Shown: piece by piece, positions 44,625 through 53,364 of the stretch | Position numbering within the stretch: the stretch's first letter is position 1 | How the letters are laid out: every line of letters starts with the position of its first letter | Origin: Ga0077555 sp963741565 | Lineage (GTDB): Bacteria; Pseudomonadota; Alphaproteobacteria; Rhizobiales; Hyphomicrobiaceae | Reading direction: 5' to 3' | Assembly (NCBI GenBank): GCA_963741565.1 | Contig: CAVUIK010000017.1 | Span: 248,001 to 312,000, forward strand | DNA: 64,000 nucleotides | Program-made: the position numbers and the translations under genes | Notes under the pieces: model-generated | Told to the model about the DNA's origin: nothing | Databases searched by the model: none | Seen by the model: only the letters and a program-made list of their open reading frames with translations

Positions 44625-45056
44625 ATGAAGCTGTTTGCCGGTCTCAATGTGTGGGCGCTGCCGCTCGCCGCCGTTGCGGCCTTCCTGTTCGGCGGTGTCT
44701 GGTACGGTGCACTGTCGAAGCAGTGGATGGAGGCCGCAAACCTCACCGAGGAACAGATCAAGGGCCCTCGTGGCCCCTCGCCAAAGCCGTTCGTGATCAC
44801 ATTCCTCGCCCAGCTATTGATGGCCTGGATGTTGGCAGGCCTGTTGCTCCATCTGACCAAAGCCGGACTTCCCGCGAACCTGCGCAACGGCGTCGCCACC
44901 GCGTTCTTCATCTGGGCCGGCTTCATCATGACCAGCCTGATCGTCAATCATCAGTTCCAAATGCAGAAGGCCAAATTGACGTTGATCGACGGCGCGCATT
45001 GGCTCGGCGTTATGCTGATCCAAGGGGCCGTTCTCGGCGTCTATGCGATTGCGTGA
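44625..45056 (+). CDS. DUF1761 family small membrane protein
   Basis: The 143-residue protein has four hydrophobic segments (WALPLAAVAAFLFGGVWYG, FLAQLLMAWMLAGLLLHL, AFFIWAGFIMTSLIVNH, WLGVMLIQGAVLGVYAIA) and the DUF1761 marks GGVWYGALSKQW and NHQFQMQKAKLTLIDGAHW. It is an inner-membrane protein of unknown function. A GGGAGGTGTG leader supports ATG 44625. The Rieske gene follows after seven bases, so they are probably co-transcribed. Confidence 0.85.
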   Translation: MKLFAGLNVWALPLAAVAAFLFGGVWYGALSKQWMEAANLTEEQIKGPRGPSPKPFVITFLAQLLMAWMLAGLLLHLTKAGLPANLRNGVATAFFIWAGFIMTSLIVNHQFQMQKAKLTLIDGAHWLGVMLIQGAVLGVYAIA

Positions 45057-45063
45057 GGGTGGC

Positions 45064-45429
45064 ATGACGGAAACGGGAACCCTGCTGTGCCGGCTTGGCG
45101 ATCTCGCCGCAACCGGCGCCCGAGGCGTGACACTTGGCGAATGGCCCAAAGCGCGCAACATCGTCGTCGTCCAGGACGGCGAGCACGTGCGTGCCTTCGA
45201 GAACCGCTGCCCCCACCTGATGGCGACACTCGAGACCGTGCCCGACCGGTTTTTGGACGCGGCGCGCGAGTATCTGGTCTGCTCGACCCATGGCGCTCAG
45301 TTCCGGATCGGGGATGGCTTCTGCGTGTCAGGGCCCTGTCGCGGGGAGGCCCTGCCGACGGTTGCCATCCAGGTCTTGGGCGACGAGATCCGCATGATAC
45401 CGGCCAATCCGGGCGCGAACCCGGCCTGA
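45064..45429 (+). CDS. Rieske [2Fe-2S] ferredoxin-like protein
   Basis: The 121-residue protein has the two Rieske cluster loops, Cys49-Pro-His51 (ENRCPHLMATLE) and Cys73-Ser-Thr-His76 (LVCSTHGAQFRIGDGFC), with the expected spacing of about 20 residues between them. It carries one electron for a reductase/oxygenase system or acts as a small redox partner. Partner unknown. GAGGGTGGC before ATG 45064 favours it over a GTG/ATG upstream at 45043. Confidence 0.88.
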   Translation: MTETGTLLCRLGDLAATGARGVTLGEWPKARNIVVVQDGEHVRAFENRCPHLMATLETVPDRFLDAAREYLVCSTHGAQFRIGDGFCVSGPCRGEALPTVAIQVLGDEIRMIPANPGANPA

Positions 45430-45457
45430 ACCAACAGCGTCATGGTGCCCGCTCCGG

Positions 45458-45486
45458 TTGACTAGCACCCTTGCCCCGCCTATAAG
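45458..45486 (+). promoter_or_regulatory. sigma70-type promoter for rpmH-rnpA-yidC
   Basis: TTGACT (45458-45463) and TATAAG (45481-45486) are separated by exactly 17 bases, a near-ideal sigma70 arrangement. It lies about 115 bases upstream of the rpmH start codon, in the intergenic region after the Rieske gene. Confidence 0.75.
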
Positions 45487-45599
45487 CGGCCGAATTCAAG
45501 CACAGGCGCTGGTCCGCCCGGCCAACCCCGAGGGGTGTGGCCGTTGAGCTATCGTAGCGCTTGGCTGCCGGCTGGACCGGCCCGACATGGAGAGTGGAC

Positions 45600-45734
45600 G
45601 TGAAACGGACGTATCAACCCAGCCGGCTTGTGCGCAAGCGCCGCCACGGCTTTCGCAAGCGCATGTCGACTGTTGGCGGCGTTCGGGTCATCGCCCGCCG
45701 ACGGGCCAAGGGCCGCAAGCGTCTGTCGGCCTGA
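45600..45734 (+). CDS. rpmH: 50S ribosomal protein L34
   Basis: A 44-residue very basic protein starts with GTG: KRTYQPSRLVRKRRHGF, then RKRMSTVGGVRVIARRRAKGRKRLSA. This is the full-length, highly conserved L34 sequence. A GGAGAGTGGAC leader precedes the GTG. It is a component of the large ribosomal subunit and, as in most bacteria, directly precedes rnpA. Confidence 0.97.
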   Translation: MKRTYQPSRLVRKRRHGFRKRMSTVGGVRVIARRRAKGRKRLSA

Positions 45735-45845
45735 TATCAGGCCCGGAACCTCGTACCCGCGTGTGGCCCGGATCTTAGGGGCCCTGACGGGCTGTGCTGC
45801 TTCTGGCGCAATGTCGGTCCGAGGATCGATGGAGGGCAGCCCTCG

Positions 45846-46244
45846 ATGCAACTCGTCACTCTGAAGCACGCCGCCGAATTCAGGCGTATCCGGGGTGGCC
45901 AGCGCTGGTCGACACCCCGCTTTGTCATCGAAGGCAAGCCACGCCCGGCCGAGGCCCCCGCCGCTGTCGCCCGGTTCGGATTTATTATCACCCGCAAAAT
46001 CGGCAGTGCCGTGGTCCGCAACCGGATTCGCCGGCGGCTACGCTCGATCCTGCGCGGTCTCGAGGCCGATCTGGCCAACCCCGCTTTCGACTATGTTATC
46101 GTGCCCCGGCCCATCGCCGCCGACGATCGCTTTGCCGACCTTGAGCGGGATATGCGGACCGCACTCGGCAAACTTCACACGCGGACGGGCGGGTCGCAGA
46201 CAGCGAAACCCTCCAGTTCGGCCTCCAAAATCGACGCTGATTAA
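45846..46244 (+). CDS. rnpA: Ribonuclease P protein component
   Basis: The 132-residue basic protein has LKHAAEFRRIRGGQRW at the start and the RNase P protein signature around residues 58-70 (SAVVRNRIRRRLRSILR, the RNR motif), then FDYVIVPRPIAA. It binds the catalytic RnpB RNA and helps 5' maturation of tRNA precursors. It lies 111 nt after rpmH and 27 nt before yidC. The yidD gene often found between rnpA and yidC is absent. Confidence 0.95.
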   Translation: MQLVTLKHAAEFRRIRGGQRWSTPRFVIEGKPRPAEAPAAVARFGFIITRKIGSAVVRNRIRRRLRSILRGLEADLANPAFDYVIVPRPIAADDRFADLERDMRTALGKLHTRTGGSQTAKPSSSASKIDAD

Positions 46245-46271
46245 GACAAGAGCCTCCGGGGCGCATATACG

Positions 46272-48179
46272 ATGCAGCAAGACGACAATCAAAAAAACCT
46301 CCTCCTCGCCGTCGTGCTCTCCGCAATGGTACTGCTCGGGTGGCAACTGTTCTTCGTCAATCCGAAGATCAAAGAAGAGCAGGAGAAGCGCGCCCGGCTG
46401 AACCCGACGCAGCAACAGGCCCAGCAGGTTCCAGGGCAACCTGGCGCGCCCGCGCAGGCCCCGGGCTTGCCTGGCGCACCAACGGCGGCGGTCACGCCAG
46501 GGACAACTCCTGGCATTGCCCCGCCCGCGCCGGGCGCAGTGCCTGCACAAGCTGCCGTTGCCGTGACCCGCGAGGCGGCCCTCGCCACATCGCCACGTGT
46601 TGGCATCGAGACGCCGAGCCTCAAAGGCTCGATCGCGCTCAAGGGCGGTCGCATTGACGACCTGTCGCTGGTCAAATATCGAGTTCAAGCCGACCCGAAA
46701 AGCCCGCTCGTCACCCTCTTCTCGCCGGCTGAAGCGCCTGAGCCCTATTTTGCCGAGTACGGCTTTGCACCCTCGCAGGGCGTCGCCACCAAGATCCCGG
46801 ACCGCGATACGCTGTGGACGGCGGCATCGAAAGATCCGCTCGGTCTCGACAAACCGGTGCTCCTGAGCTGGGACAACGGCCAGGGCCTCAACTTCCGGCG
46901 CAAGGTCGCCGTCGACAAAGACTACATGTTCACCATCACCGACGAGGTGGACAATCGCTCTCCCGCCCCAGTGACACTCTACCCCTACGCCCGGATCTTC
47001 CGTCTCGGTACGCCCAAGATCGAGGGCTTCTACATTCTCCATGAAGGCCTGATCGGTGTCGCCGGCAAGAACAGCCTGGTCGAGCTGACCTATTCCGACG
47101 TCCTCAAGGACAACGGCAACAAAGTCGTCGAGAAGGCAACCGGCGGTTGGCTCGGCATCACCGACAAATACTGGGCCGCCGCGATCATACCGGACCAGAC
47201 GGCTGAGTACCGGGCCAGCTTCTCGGGCACAAAGAAGGTCGGCGCGCAGAAGGAAGCGTTCCAGGCCGATTATCTGGCCCAACCGCTGACGGTCGCGAAT
47301 GGTGCCACCGGCTCGACACAAGCCCGGCTCTTCGCCGGCGCCAAGGAAGTCAAGACGATCGAAGCCTACGAGAAAGACCTGGGCATCCAGAAGTTTGATC
47401 TGGTCGTTGACTGGGGCTGGTTCTACTTCATCACCAAGCCGTTGTTCCATCTGATCGACTGGCTCGCGAGCTTCTTGGGCCGCATGGGCTTTGCCGCAAA
47501 CTTCGGCCTCGCCATCCTGGCGACCACCGTGCTCGTCAAGGCGGTGTTCTTCCCGCTCGCCAACAAGAGTTACGAGTCGATGGCGAAAATGAAGAAGCTG
47601 CAGCCCGAGATGGAAAAGCTGCGCGAACGATTTAAAGACGACAAGGCGCGTCAGCAGCAGGAACTGATGGGGCTCTACCAGAAGGAGAAGATCAACCCGA
47701 TGTCGGGCTGTCTTCCGATCCTGCTGCAGATCCCCGTCTTCTTCGCCCTTTACAAGGTTCTGTTCGTGACGATCGACATGCGTCACGCGCCGTTCTACGG
47801 CTGGATCAAGGATCTCTCCGCGCCGGACCCGACTTCGATCTTCAATCTGTTCGGCCTGCTGCCGTTTGCCGTCCCCGAGTTCCTGCAAGTCGGCCTGTGG
47901 CCGATCATGATGGGCATCACAATGTGGGTGCAGATGCAGCTGAACCCGCAGCAGCCGGACCCCATCCAGCAAAAGCTCTTCAACTGGATGCCGGTGATGT
48001 TCACGTTCATGCTGGCATCATTCCCGGTTGGCCTCGTCATTTACTGGGCCTGGAATAACATCTTGTCGTTGATCCAGCAGTACCACATCACCAAGAAGAA
48101 CGGCGCCGAGGTCCATTTGTGGAAGAACCTCGGCATCGAGAAATGGCTTGCGGCTCGCAAGTCTGGATCGAAGCCATAG
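46272..48179 (+). CDS. yidC: Membrane protein insertase YidC
   Basis: The 635-residue protein has the proteobacterial YidC plan. It starts with an N-terminal membrane anchor (LLLAVVLSAMVLLGWQLFF), then a Gln/Pro/Ala-rich linker to about residue 100 and a large periplasmic domain. The conserved C-terminal insertase core follows (FGLAILATTVLVKAVFFPLANKSYESMAKMKKLQPEMEKLRERFKDD, KINPMSGCLPILLQIPVFFALYKVL, LNPQQPDPIQQKLFNWMPVMFTFMLASFPVGLVIYW), including the hydrophilic-groove Arg region. It inserts proteins into the inner membrane with or without SecYEG. It follows rnpA directly. Confidence 0.96.
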   Translation: MQQDDNQKNLLLAVVLSAMVLLGWQLFFVNPKIKEEQEKRARLNPTQQQAQQVPGQPGAPAQAPGLPGAPTAAVTPGTTPGIAPPAPGAVPAQAAVAVTREAALATSPRVGIETPSLKGSIALKGGRIDDLSLVKYRVQADPKSPLVTLFSPAEAPEPYFAEYGFAPSQGVATKIPDRDTLWTAASKDPLGLDKPVLLSWDNGQGLNFRRKVAVDKDYMFTITDEVDNRSPAPVTLYPYARIFRLGTPKIEGFYILHEGLIGVAGKNSLVELTYSDVLKDNGNKVVEKATGGWLGITDKYWAAAIIPDQTAEYRASFSGTKKVGAQKEAFQADYLAQPLTVANGATGSTQARLFAGAKEVKTIEAYEKDLGIQKFDLVVDWGWFYFITKPLFHLIDWLASFLGRMGFAANFGLAILATTVLVKAVFFPLANKSYESMAKMKKLQPEMEKLRERFKDDKARQQQELMGLYQKEKINPMSGCLPILLQIPVFFALYKVLFVTIDMRHAPFYGWIKDLSAPDPTSIFNLFGLLPFAVPEFLQVGLWPIMMGITMWVQMQLNPQQPDPIQQKLFNWMPVMFTFMLASFPVGLVIYWAWNNILSLIQQYHITKKNGAEVHLWKNLGIEKWLAARKSGSKP

Positions 48180-48220
48180 CATCCCGGAACGTTCGGCCCC
48201 GCGCCTGGCGTTTCGGGATG
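48180..48220 (+). repeat. Inverted repeat between yidC and engB
   Basis: CATCCCGGAACG (48180-48191) pairs with CGTTTCGGGATG (48209-48220), twelve base pairs with one G-U, around a 17-base loop. It begins at the base after the yidC stop. No T-tract follows, so it is not a classical terminator; it may protect the yidC end or tune engB expression. Confidence 0.5.
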
Positions 48221-48245
48221 ACAGCTAGTCCCAGTGAGGCCCGAC

Positions 48246-48893
48246 GTGGCGTTCGAACCCGATGACATCGCCGCTGGCGAGGCGTTCTTCAATCGCCATT
48301 GGCGCTTCCTCAAGAGCGTCGTCGCGCTTGAGCATCTGCCTGAAGCCGACCGTTGCGAGGTTGCGCTCGCCGGCCGCTCGAACGTCGGCAAGTCGAGCCT
48401 CATCAACGCGGTGCTGCGCCACAAGGGGCTGGCGCGCACCTCGAACACGCCGGGCCGCACCCAGGAGCTGAACTTCTTCGTCGCCGAGCATTTCCAGCCC
48501 GAGGTCTACTTCGTCGACATGCCAGGCTACGGCTTCGCCAAAGCGCCGAAGGCCAAGGTCGAGGAGTGGACCGGCCTCGTGAAGGACTACCTGCGGGGCC
48601 GCCCGACGCTCGCACGCGTTCTGCTCCTGATCGATGCCCGTCACGGCCTCAAGGCCGTCGACGCCGAGATCATGACCCTGCTCGACGAGGCTGGCGTGAC
48701 GTTCCAGATCGTCTTGACCAAGGCCGACAAGATACCTCCGCAGGCCCTCGCAGCCGTTCACGCCGCAACCATCGAAGGGCTCAAGCGCCACCCGGCCGCT
48801 TTTCCCGTCGTCCACATGACGTCGTCGGAGACGGGCGCCGGCATACCTGAACTTCGCGCCGAGATCGCTCGCCTCGTCGCCGAGCGCTCGTGA
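48246..48893 (+). CDS. engB: Ribosome biogenesis GTPase EngB (YihA/YsxC)
   Basis: The 215-residue protein has the small-GTPase motifs of EngB: G1 GRSNVGKSS, G2-region TSNTPGRTQELNFF, G3 DMPGYGFA, G4 TKADK and G5 SSETG. It is needed for 50S subunit assembly. The start is probably the GTG at 48246 because GAGG lies six bases upstream. GTG 48234 would add four residues. It closes the rpmH-rnpA-yidC-engB cluster typical of many alphaproteobacteria; the argB that often follows is not here. Confidence 0.95.
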   Translation: MAFEPDDIAAGEAFFNRHWRFLKSVVALEHLPEADRCEVALAGRSNVGKSSLINAVLRHKGLARTSNTPGRTQELNFFVAEHFQPEVYFVDMPGYGFAKAPKAKVEEWTGLVKDYLRGRPTLARVLLLIDARHGLKAVDAEIMTLLDEAGVTFQIVLTKADKIPPQALAAVHAATIEGLKRHPAAFPVVHMTSSETGAGIPELRAEIARLVAERS

Positions 48894-48897
48894 CCAC

Positions 48898-50526
48898 TTA
48901 TCCCGCGACGCGCAGCTGCGAGATCTCGCGGCCGATCATCTCGAACACTTGGTAAAGTGCCGCACCATCGCTCGCGCCATAAGCCATCGTCGGCTCCGTT
49001 GCGCAGCTGCGCAGCAGCGACATCGTTGCCGGATCAGACTCGAGCCGGAAGGCAATCGTGTAGATCTTAATGCCGGTAGCCTTCGCGTTCTGACATGCCG
49101 CCAGCGTCTTGCTGTTCATGTTGGAGACCAGCCCAGTATTGGTATACGTCGTCCCAAGCCGGTTATGGACCGCGTAGTTGAACGCACCGTAGTTTGATTT
49201 GTTGTGGTTGGTGGCGGTCGAGTAGGTATTGGCGCCGTCTGTCATGACGATCATGATCTTCTCGTTCTTCGGCGTGTCGTAGGCGCGGCCCTCCGGGAAC
49301 GGTTCACCGGGCGACAGGACGCGCCAGCCCCACATCACGCCCTCACCAATATTGGTGTTACCTTTGGCGGTCAGATTTCCGACAGACGCGAGCGCGTCCG
49401 ATTTGCTGTTGGTCAGCGGCAGGACCGGCTTACTGTCGCACATGTAGTTTGGGCCGGGCGCAGCCGGCGTCGAGCCGTCATACTTGCAGGTGCGCGCCTG
49501 CGCGACCTGGGGCGTCAGCGTCTCGGTCTGGTACTGCGTGCAGTTTCCGCGCCGGCTGAAGGCGATGCAAGTCTGCTTCAACTTCGGACAGCTGCCGGCG
49601 TCGTCGGCGAGATAGCTGTTCGAGTAGCTCGAGCCGCCGTCGTTGCCGCCATCTGGTTCATCTGGCGCGAACATCGGAACGAACAGGCTCGCAGGACTGC
49701 CGGCGCTGCCGGGTGTGTCCTGCGCATCTTGCGGCGCGGTGCGGGCCTCGACGCAACCTTTCCACGCCACGCCCATACGGTCATAAAGCGTGAAGCGGGG
49801 CACATTCTCCGAGAAGTTGATCGCGTTTGTGGGCGAGATCCCGTTTTGGTCCACCCAAGTCGAAGCGCGATTGCCTGCGCCGACGTTGACAGCTGCTGCA
49901 AACGGAACGACGCCTACCTTCACCCGGTCAGGGTTGGCCGGTGACGTGCCATTGAAGACTGTGGTGATCAAGTTCTGGGAAGCAGTGATCAGGTCGGCGA
50001 TCGGTTGACCGCCCATCGAGCCCGAATTGTCGAGAACCAAGGCGATCTCCACCGTACCGTCGCCGCGCACGACGCGCGCGGTCACCGAGCGGTCGACCTT
50101 GTTGATGCCGAAGATGCCCATCAGGAACGTCAGCGAGGAGCCACTGGCCTTGAGACGAACCTCACCCGCCGAAGGGTCCATCTGAACGGAATCGAGTGTG
50201 TCCTGCAATTGTCCACGTGTATTGGCAACGAAGAACTTCTGCGCGACGGCCGGACCACTCGTATCTTGGTCGAGTTGGCCAAGCCTGTGCGACGCAGCGA
50301 GCGTGGCGGAGTCGGCGGCTCGCTGCATACGCGTGAACTCGCGCTCGGCCATGCCATAGTCGATAGCCAGCGCACAAAATCCGATCGCCGCGAATATCAT
50401 GAATGCGAACATGATATTAACGGCACCGGCGGTGTCGCGCAGGAAAGTCTCGAGCGGGCGGACGCGCCAAATGGCGACCCGATGCAGCCCCGAATTCTCG
50501 AGTTCCGGGTGTCCGTTCGGTGCCAT
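48898..50526 (-). CDS. TadG-like pilus assembly protein with von Willebrand factor A domain
   Basis: The 542-residue protein begins with a short basic cytoplasmic part and one membrane helix (GAVNIMFAFMIFAAIGFCALAIDYG), the TadE/TadG-type anchor. A VWA domain follows with the MIDAS motif D-x-S-x-S in ALVLDNSGSMGG. The VWA core is split by a Cys-containing insertion of about 150 residues before it resumes (EKIMIVMTDGANTY, IKIYTIAFRLES). It should lie in the periplasm or at the cell surface and take part in Flp/Tad-type pilus functions (family knowledge). GGGAGG precedes ATG 50526. The TPR lipoprotein gene is upstream on the same strand. Confidence 0.85.
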   Translation of the reverse strand: MAPNGHPELENSGLHRVAIWRVRPLETFLRDTAGAVNIMFAFMIFAAIGFCALAIDYGMAEREFTRMQRAADSATLAASHRLGQLDQDTSGPAVAQKFFVANTRGQLQDTLDSVQMDPSAGEVRLKASGSSLTFLMGIFGINKVDRSVTARVVRGDGTVEIALVLDNSGSMGGQPIADLITASQNLITTVFNGTSPANPDRVKVGVVPFAAAVNVGAGNRASTWVDQNGISPTNAINFSENVPRFTLYDRMGVAWKGCVEARTAPQDAQDTPGSAGSPASLFVPMFAPDEPDGGNDGGSSYSNSYLADDAGSCPKLKQTCIAFSRRGNCTQYQTETLTPQVAQARTCKYDGSTPAAPGPNYMCDSKPVLPLTNSKSDALASVGNLTAKGNTNIGEGVMWGWRVLSPGEPFPEGRAYDTPKNEKIMIVMTDGANTYSTATNHNKSNYGAFNYAVHNRLGTTYTNTGLVSNMNSKTLAACQNAKATGIKIYTIAFRLESDPATMSLLRSCATEPTMAYGASDGAALYQVFEMIGREISQLRVAG

Positions 50527-50636
50527 CGCAACCTCCCAAATCGATTAATTTTAGGAGAATACGATAGCCCTCTCACCGAACCGTATACGAGCTGGTGGCA
50601 ATTTTAAGAAACTTTGCGCAGCGCCATTGGCTCTCT

Positions 50637-51497
50637 CTATCGAAGGTCGCCAGCCCCAAGCCCGGAGCGACGCGACCCCTCGATGAGCGGATCGGTGGCG
50701 GCGGTCGGCACAGCGACCGGCACTGTCGGTGGTGGCGCGACTGCAGCCGTCGCGGTTCCCGAAGCCGGCCGCATCTTGCGGACCATCGCGATGTTGGCAG
50801 AGGCTGCGTCCTTCGCAAGAACCGTGGCCGCCACCTTCTCTGCATCCTTGTATTTGCCGCTGATTGCCAGCACGAGCGCCAGGTTCTGCTTGACTTGCGG
50901 CGCGGTGCCGTCCGGTTGCGCGGCCGTGCGCAGCACTTTCTCGGCTTCGCTGGCCTTGCCGTCCAGCGCGAGCGACAGCGCCATGTTGTTCAGAATCGAA
51001 GGATGATTCGGCTGCAGCTGCAAGGCCGTCTTGAAATGAGCATCCGCATCCTTGCGCTTGCCGGAGCTGGCCAGCGCCGTACCCAGCGCCAGATGGGTCT
51101 GCCAGTCCGGCACTTTCGGATCGAGCGACTTCGAGAGTGCGGCCTCGGCCTTGGCGAGTTGCCCGATCTCGAGCGCCAGAAGGCCGATCTCTCGTTGCAA
51201 AAAGCGATTGTCGGAGTTGGTCCGAGCCGAACGCTCGACGACGGCCAAGGCCTGAGGTTTGCCATCAAGCGTGCGGACGGCGCGGGCATGGCGGAGCGCC
51301 GCGGTCACGTCTTTCGGGTCATCTTTGGCGGCCTGCGCCAGTTTGCCGAGCGCCACGCGGTCGAGCTTAGCACCCGGCTGGGTCGCTCCCTCGGCCACGT
51401 TGGATTCGGGATTTCCGGTCGTCGTCCCGGCGCAACCGCCGAGTGCCAGCATCACGGCCAAACTGCCGATCACGGCATTGGTTGAATGTTTCGACAT
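50637..51497 (-). CDS. TPR lipoprotein, TadD-like
   Basis: The 286-residue protein has a lipoprotein signal (AVMLALGGCAGT, lipidated Cys after LGG) and at least four TPR-like repeats, including ALRHARAVRTLDGK, EIGLLALEIGQLAKAEAALSK, LGTALASSGKRKDADAHFKTALQLQPNHPS and NMALSLALDGKASEAEKVL. It fits TadD, the outer-membrane TPR lipoprotein of Tad systems. It lies 110 nt upstream of the TadG-like gene. ATG 51497 starts right before the signal; the Shine-Dalgarno is a G-rich stretch, moderate. Confidence 0.8.
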   Translation of the reverse strand: MSKHSTNAVIGSLAVMLALGGCAGTTTGNPESNVAEGATQPGAKLDRVALGKLAQAAKDDPKDVTAALRHARAVRTLDGKPQALAVVERSARTNSDNRFLQREIGLLALEIGQLAKAEAALSKSLDPKVPDWQTHLALGTALASSGKRKDADAHFKTALQLQPNHPSILNNMALSLALDGKASEAEKVLRTAAQPDGTAPQVKQNLALVLAISGKYKDAEKVAATVLAKDAASANIAMVRKMRPASGTATAAVAPPPTVPVAVPTAATDPLIEGSRRSGLGAGDLR

Positions 51498-51771
51498 GCT
51501 CGCCCCCACGTCTACCGATCTATTGGCCTTGCCGATTGCCCCCGTCATCTCCGATAGGGGTGCAATCCGATTCGGGCCCTCGGATCGTGGTTAGGGCGAT
51601 TCGGAGCGAGGCAAGGGGTGGCAAGCCGGTCTCATCCCCGTTATCCCCAAGCCTCCCCGTCCCGGTCAGGCCGCCGGCACCCGTCTTTGCCGTTGTGATT
51701 TAGCACCTGCGGCCCCACATTAGCGACCAGCGTCACTGTCGGGTTGAGGGCACGGACGGAGGCCTAACCCA

Positions 51772-52602
51772 ATGCCAAACAACAATAAAGATGATAGCCT
51801 AAGCGACAAGGGACCAACCACGCGGACAACCGGCCAACCCGCGGAACCGCAACTCGCGGCCCCCCGCTCCGACCATTTGCCTGCCGACTGCGAGCCCAGC
51901 ACCATACCGGCGGCCGGCGCATCGTCCTCTGGCCAGATTGCCGACTTCGTTAAACGCATGAAAGAGCTTGGAGCCCGCACCACGGTTGGCCGCGGCCGGT
52001 TGATCTTTGCCATGGACGCCACCATGAGTCGCCAGCCCACCTGGGACATGGCCCTGGCCCTCCAGGCGGACATGTTTCAGGCGGTGAAGCAGGTGGGTGG
52101 TCTCGATGTGCAACTCGCGTTTTTCCGAGGCGCGGGCGAATGCCGTGCGTCCCGATGGGTTGCCGATCCGGATGCGTTGGCCCGGCTGATGACAACCGTC
52201 GACTGCCGGGGTGGATACACGCAGATCGGCAAGATCCTGGGCCATGCGCGACAGGAGACGGAGAAATCCAAGGTGTCCGCACTCGTCTATGTCGGCGACT
52301 GTATGGAAGAAAAGGTCGACGATCTCTGTGGCCGCGCCGGTGAACTGGCCCTCTTGGGACTCCCTGTCTTCTTGTTTCAGGAGGGCAACGATCCCGCCGC
52401 CAGCAGAGCGTTCTGTGAGATCGCTCGCCTAACCGGCGGGGCAACCTGCCAATTCGACCAGGGGGCGGCCGATCAATTGCGGGATCTGCTCAAGGCCGTC
52501 GCAGTCTATGCCGCCGGTGGGCATGAGGCGCTGGTGCGCCTCTCGAATGCACGTGATGGACGCGCCGCACGTGCACTGCTTGCCGACATGCGGCCCAAAT
52601 AA
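51772..52602 (+). CDS. Cytosolic VWA-domain protein
   Basis: The 276-residue protein has a disordered first 50 residues, then a VWA domain starting with LIFAMDATMSRQPTWDMAL, where Asp82-x-Thr84-x-Ser86 is a variant MIDAS. SALVYVGDCMEEKVDDL is the strand of the third MIDAS ligand region. There is no signal peptide or membrane helix. The gene lies 20 nt upstream of a membrane J-domain protein, probably as one operon, suggesting a chaperone or metal-dependent assembly role (inference). No clear Shine-Dalgarno is visible, so the start is tentative. Confidence 0.78.
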   Translation: MPNNNKDDSLSDKGPTTRTTGQPAEPQLAAPRSDHLPADCEPSTIPAAGASSSGQIADFVKRMKELGARTTVGRGRLIFAMDATMSRQPTWDMALALQADMFQAVKQVGGLDVQLAFFRGAGECRASRWVADPDALARLMTTVDCRGGYTQIGKILGHARQETEKSKVSALVYVGDCMEEKVDDLCGRAGELALLGLPVFLFQEGNDPAASRAFCEIARLTGGATCQFDQGAADQLRDLLKAVAVYAAGGHEALVRLSNARDGRAARALLADMRPK

Positions 52603-52622
52603 CGCGAGGGTGCGAGGTGTCC

Positions 52623-53327
52623 ATGCAGCCCTTTCTCCTTGGCTTAGTCGCACTGATGCTGGCCCTGCTAGGCCTTCAGTCGTTCGCAGGTACCAACCCC
52701 ACCGTCCTCGCCAAGCGCGTTCGCGTCGGTACCGGCGTGGCCGTCCTGGGTGGTGCCGCCTTCATGCTGATGCGTGGCGTCGCGACCTACGCTATTCCGC
52801 TGACGGCTCTCGGGGTCTGGCTGCTGCGGGACGACGCCCATCAAATCCTCGGATCTCGCCAGCGCACGCGCGCGCCACCACCAGGCCGCACTTCCAACGT
52901 GCGCACCGAACATCTCGAAATGGAGCTCGACCTCGACACGGGCGCGATGCACGGCAGCATTCTCAAGGGCTTCTTCGCCGGCCGCGCTATCGAGACTCTG
53001 CGGCCGGTCGAGCTGGCACACCTCTGGCAGGATTGCCGGTTCAATGATCCGCAATCCGCACAACTGATTGAGGCCTACCTCGACCGCATCCATCCCACGT
53101 GGCGCGAGGACATGGCCCGCTCCGAGGCGGAAACGCCGAAAGGGCCGGATGGGCGCATGACATCAACCGAGGCGCTCGAAATCCTGGGTCTGAAGCCAGG
53201 CGCCAACTCGGACGACGTTCGCCGCGCCCATCGCGAGCTGATGCTCAAGCTGCATCCCGATCGCGGCGGCTCGACCTACCTGTCCGCCAAAATCAACGAG
53301 GCCAAAGAGGTACTGCTCGAAGAATGA
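52623..53327 (+). CDS. Membrane-anchored J-domain (DnaJ-like) protein with C-terminal J domain
   Basis: The 234-residue protein has two N-terminal membrane helices (FLLGLVALMLALLGLQSFA, VAVLGGAAFMLMRGVATY), a middle acidic/helical segment (VELAHLWQDCRFNDPQSAQLIEAYLDRIHPTW) and a C-terminal J domain (EALEILGLKPGANSDDVRRAHRELMLKLHPDRGG) with the essential His-Pro-Asp that stimulates Hsp70 ATPase. It would bring DnaK to the inner membrane. ATG 52623 has GAGG five bases upstream. GTG 52617 is an alternative. Confidence 0.85.
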   Translation: MQPFLLGLVALMLALLGLQSFAGTNPTVLAKRVRVGTGVAVLGGAAFMLMRGVATYAIPLTALGVWLLRDDAHQILGSRQRTRAPPPGRTSNVRTEHLEMELDLDTGAMHGSILKGFFAGRAIETLRPVELAHLWQDCRFNDPQSAQLIEAYLDRIHPTWREDMARSEAETPKGPDGRMTSTEALEILGLKPGANSDDVRRAHRELMLKLHPDRGGSTYLSAKINEAKEVLLEE

Positions 53328-53364
53328 CCGCCTCGGTAGCCGACCGAGCCCGATCCTGCTGCTT

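Noticed and set aside
46038..47972. Minus-strand open frame of about 640 codons opposite yidC
   Set aside because: It is antisense to a well-conserved yidC and shows low-complexity, Arg-rich composition.
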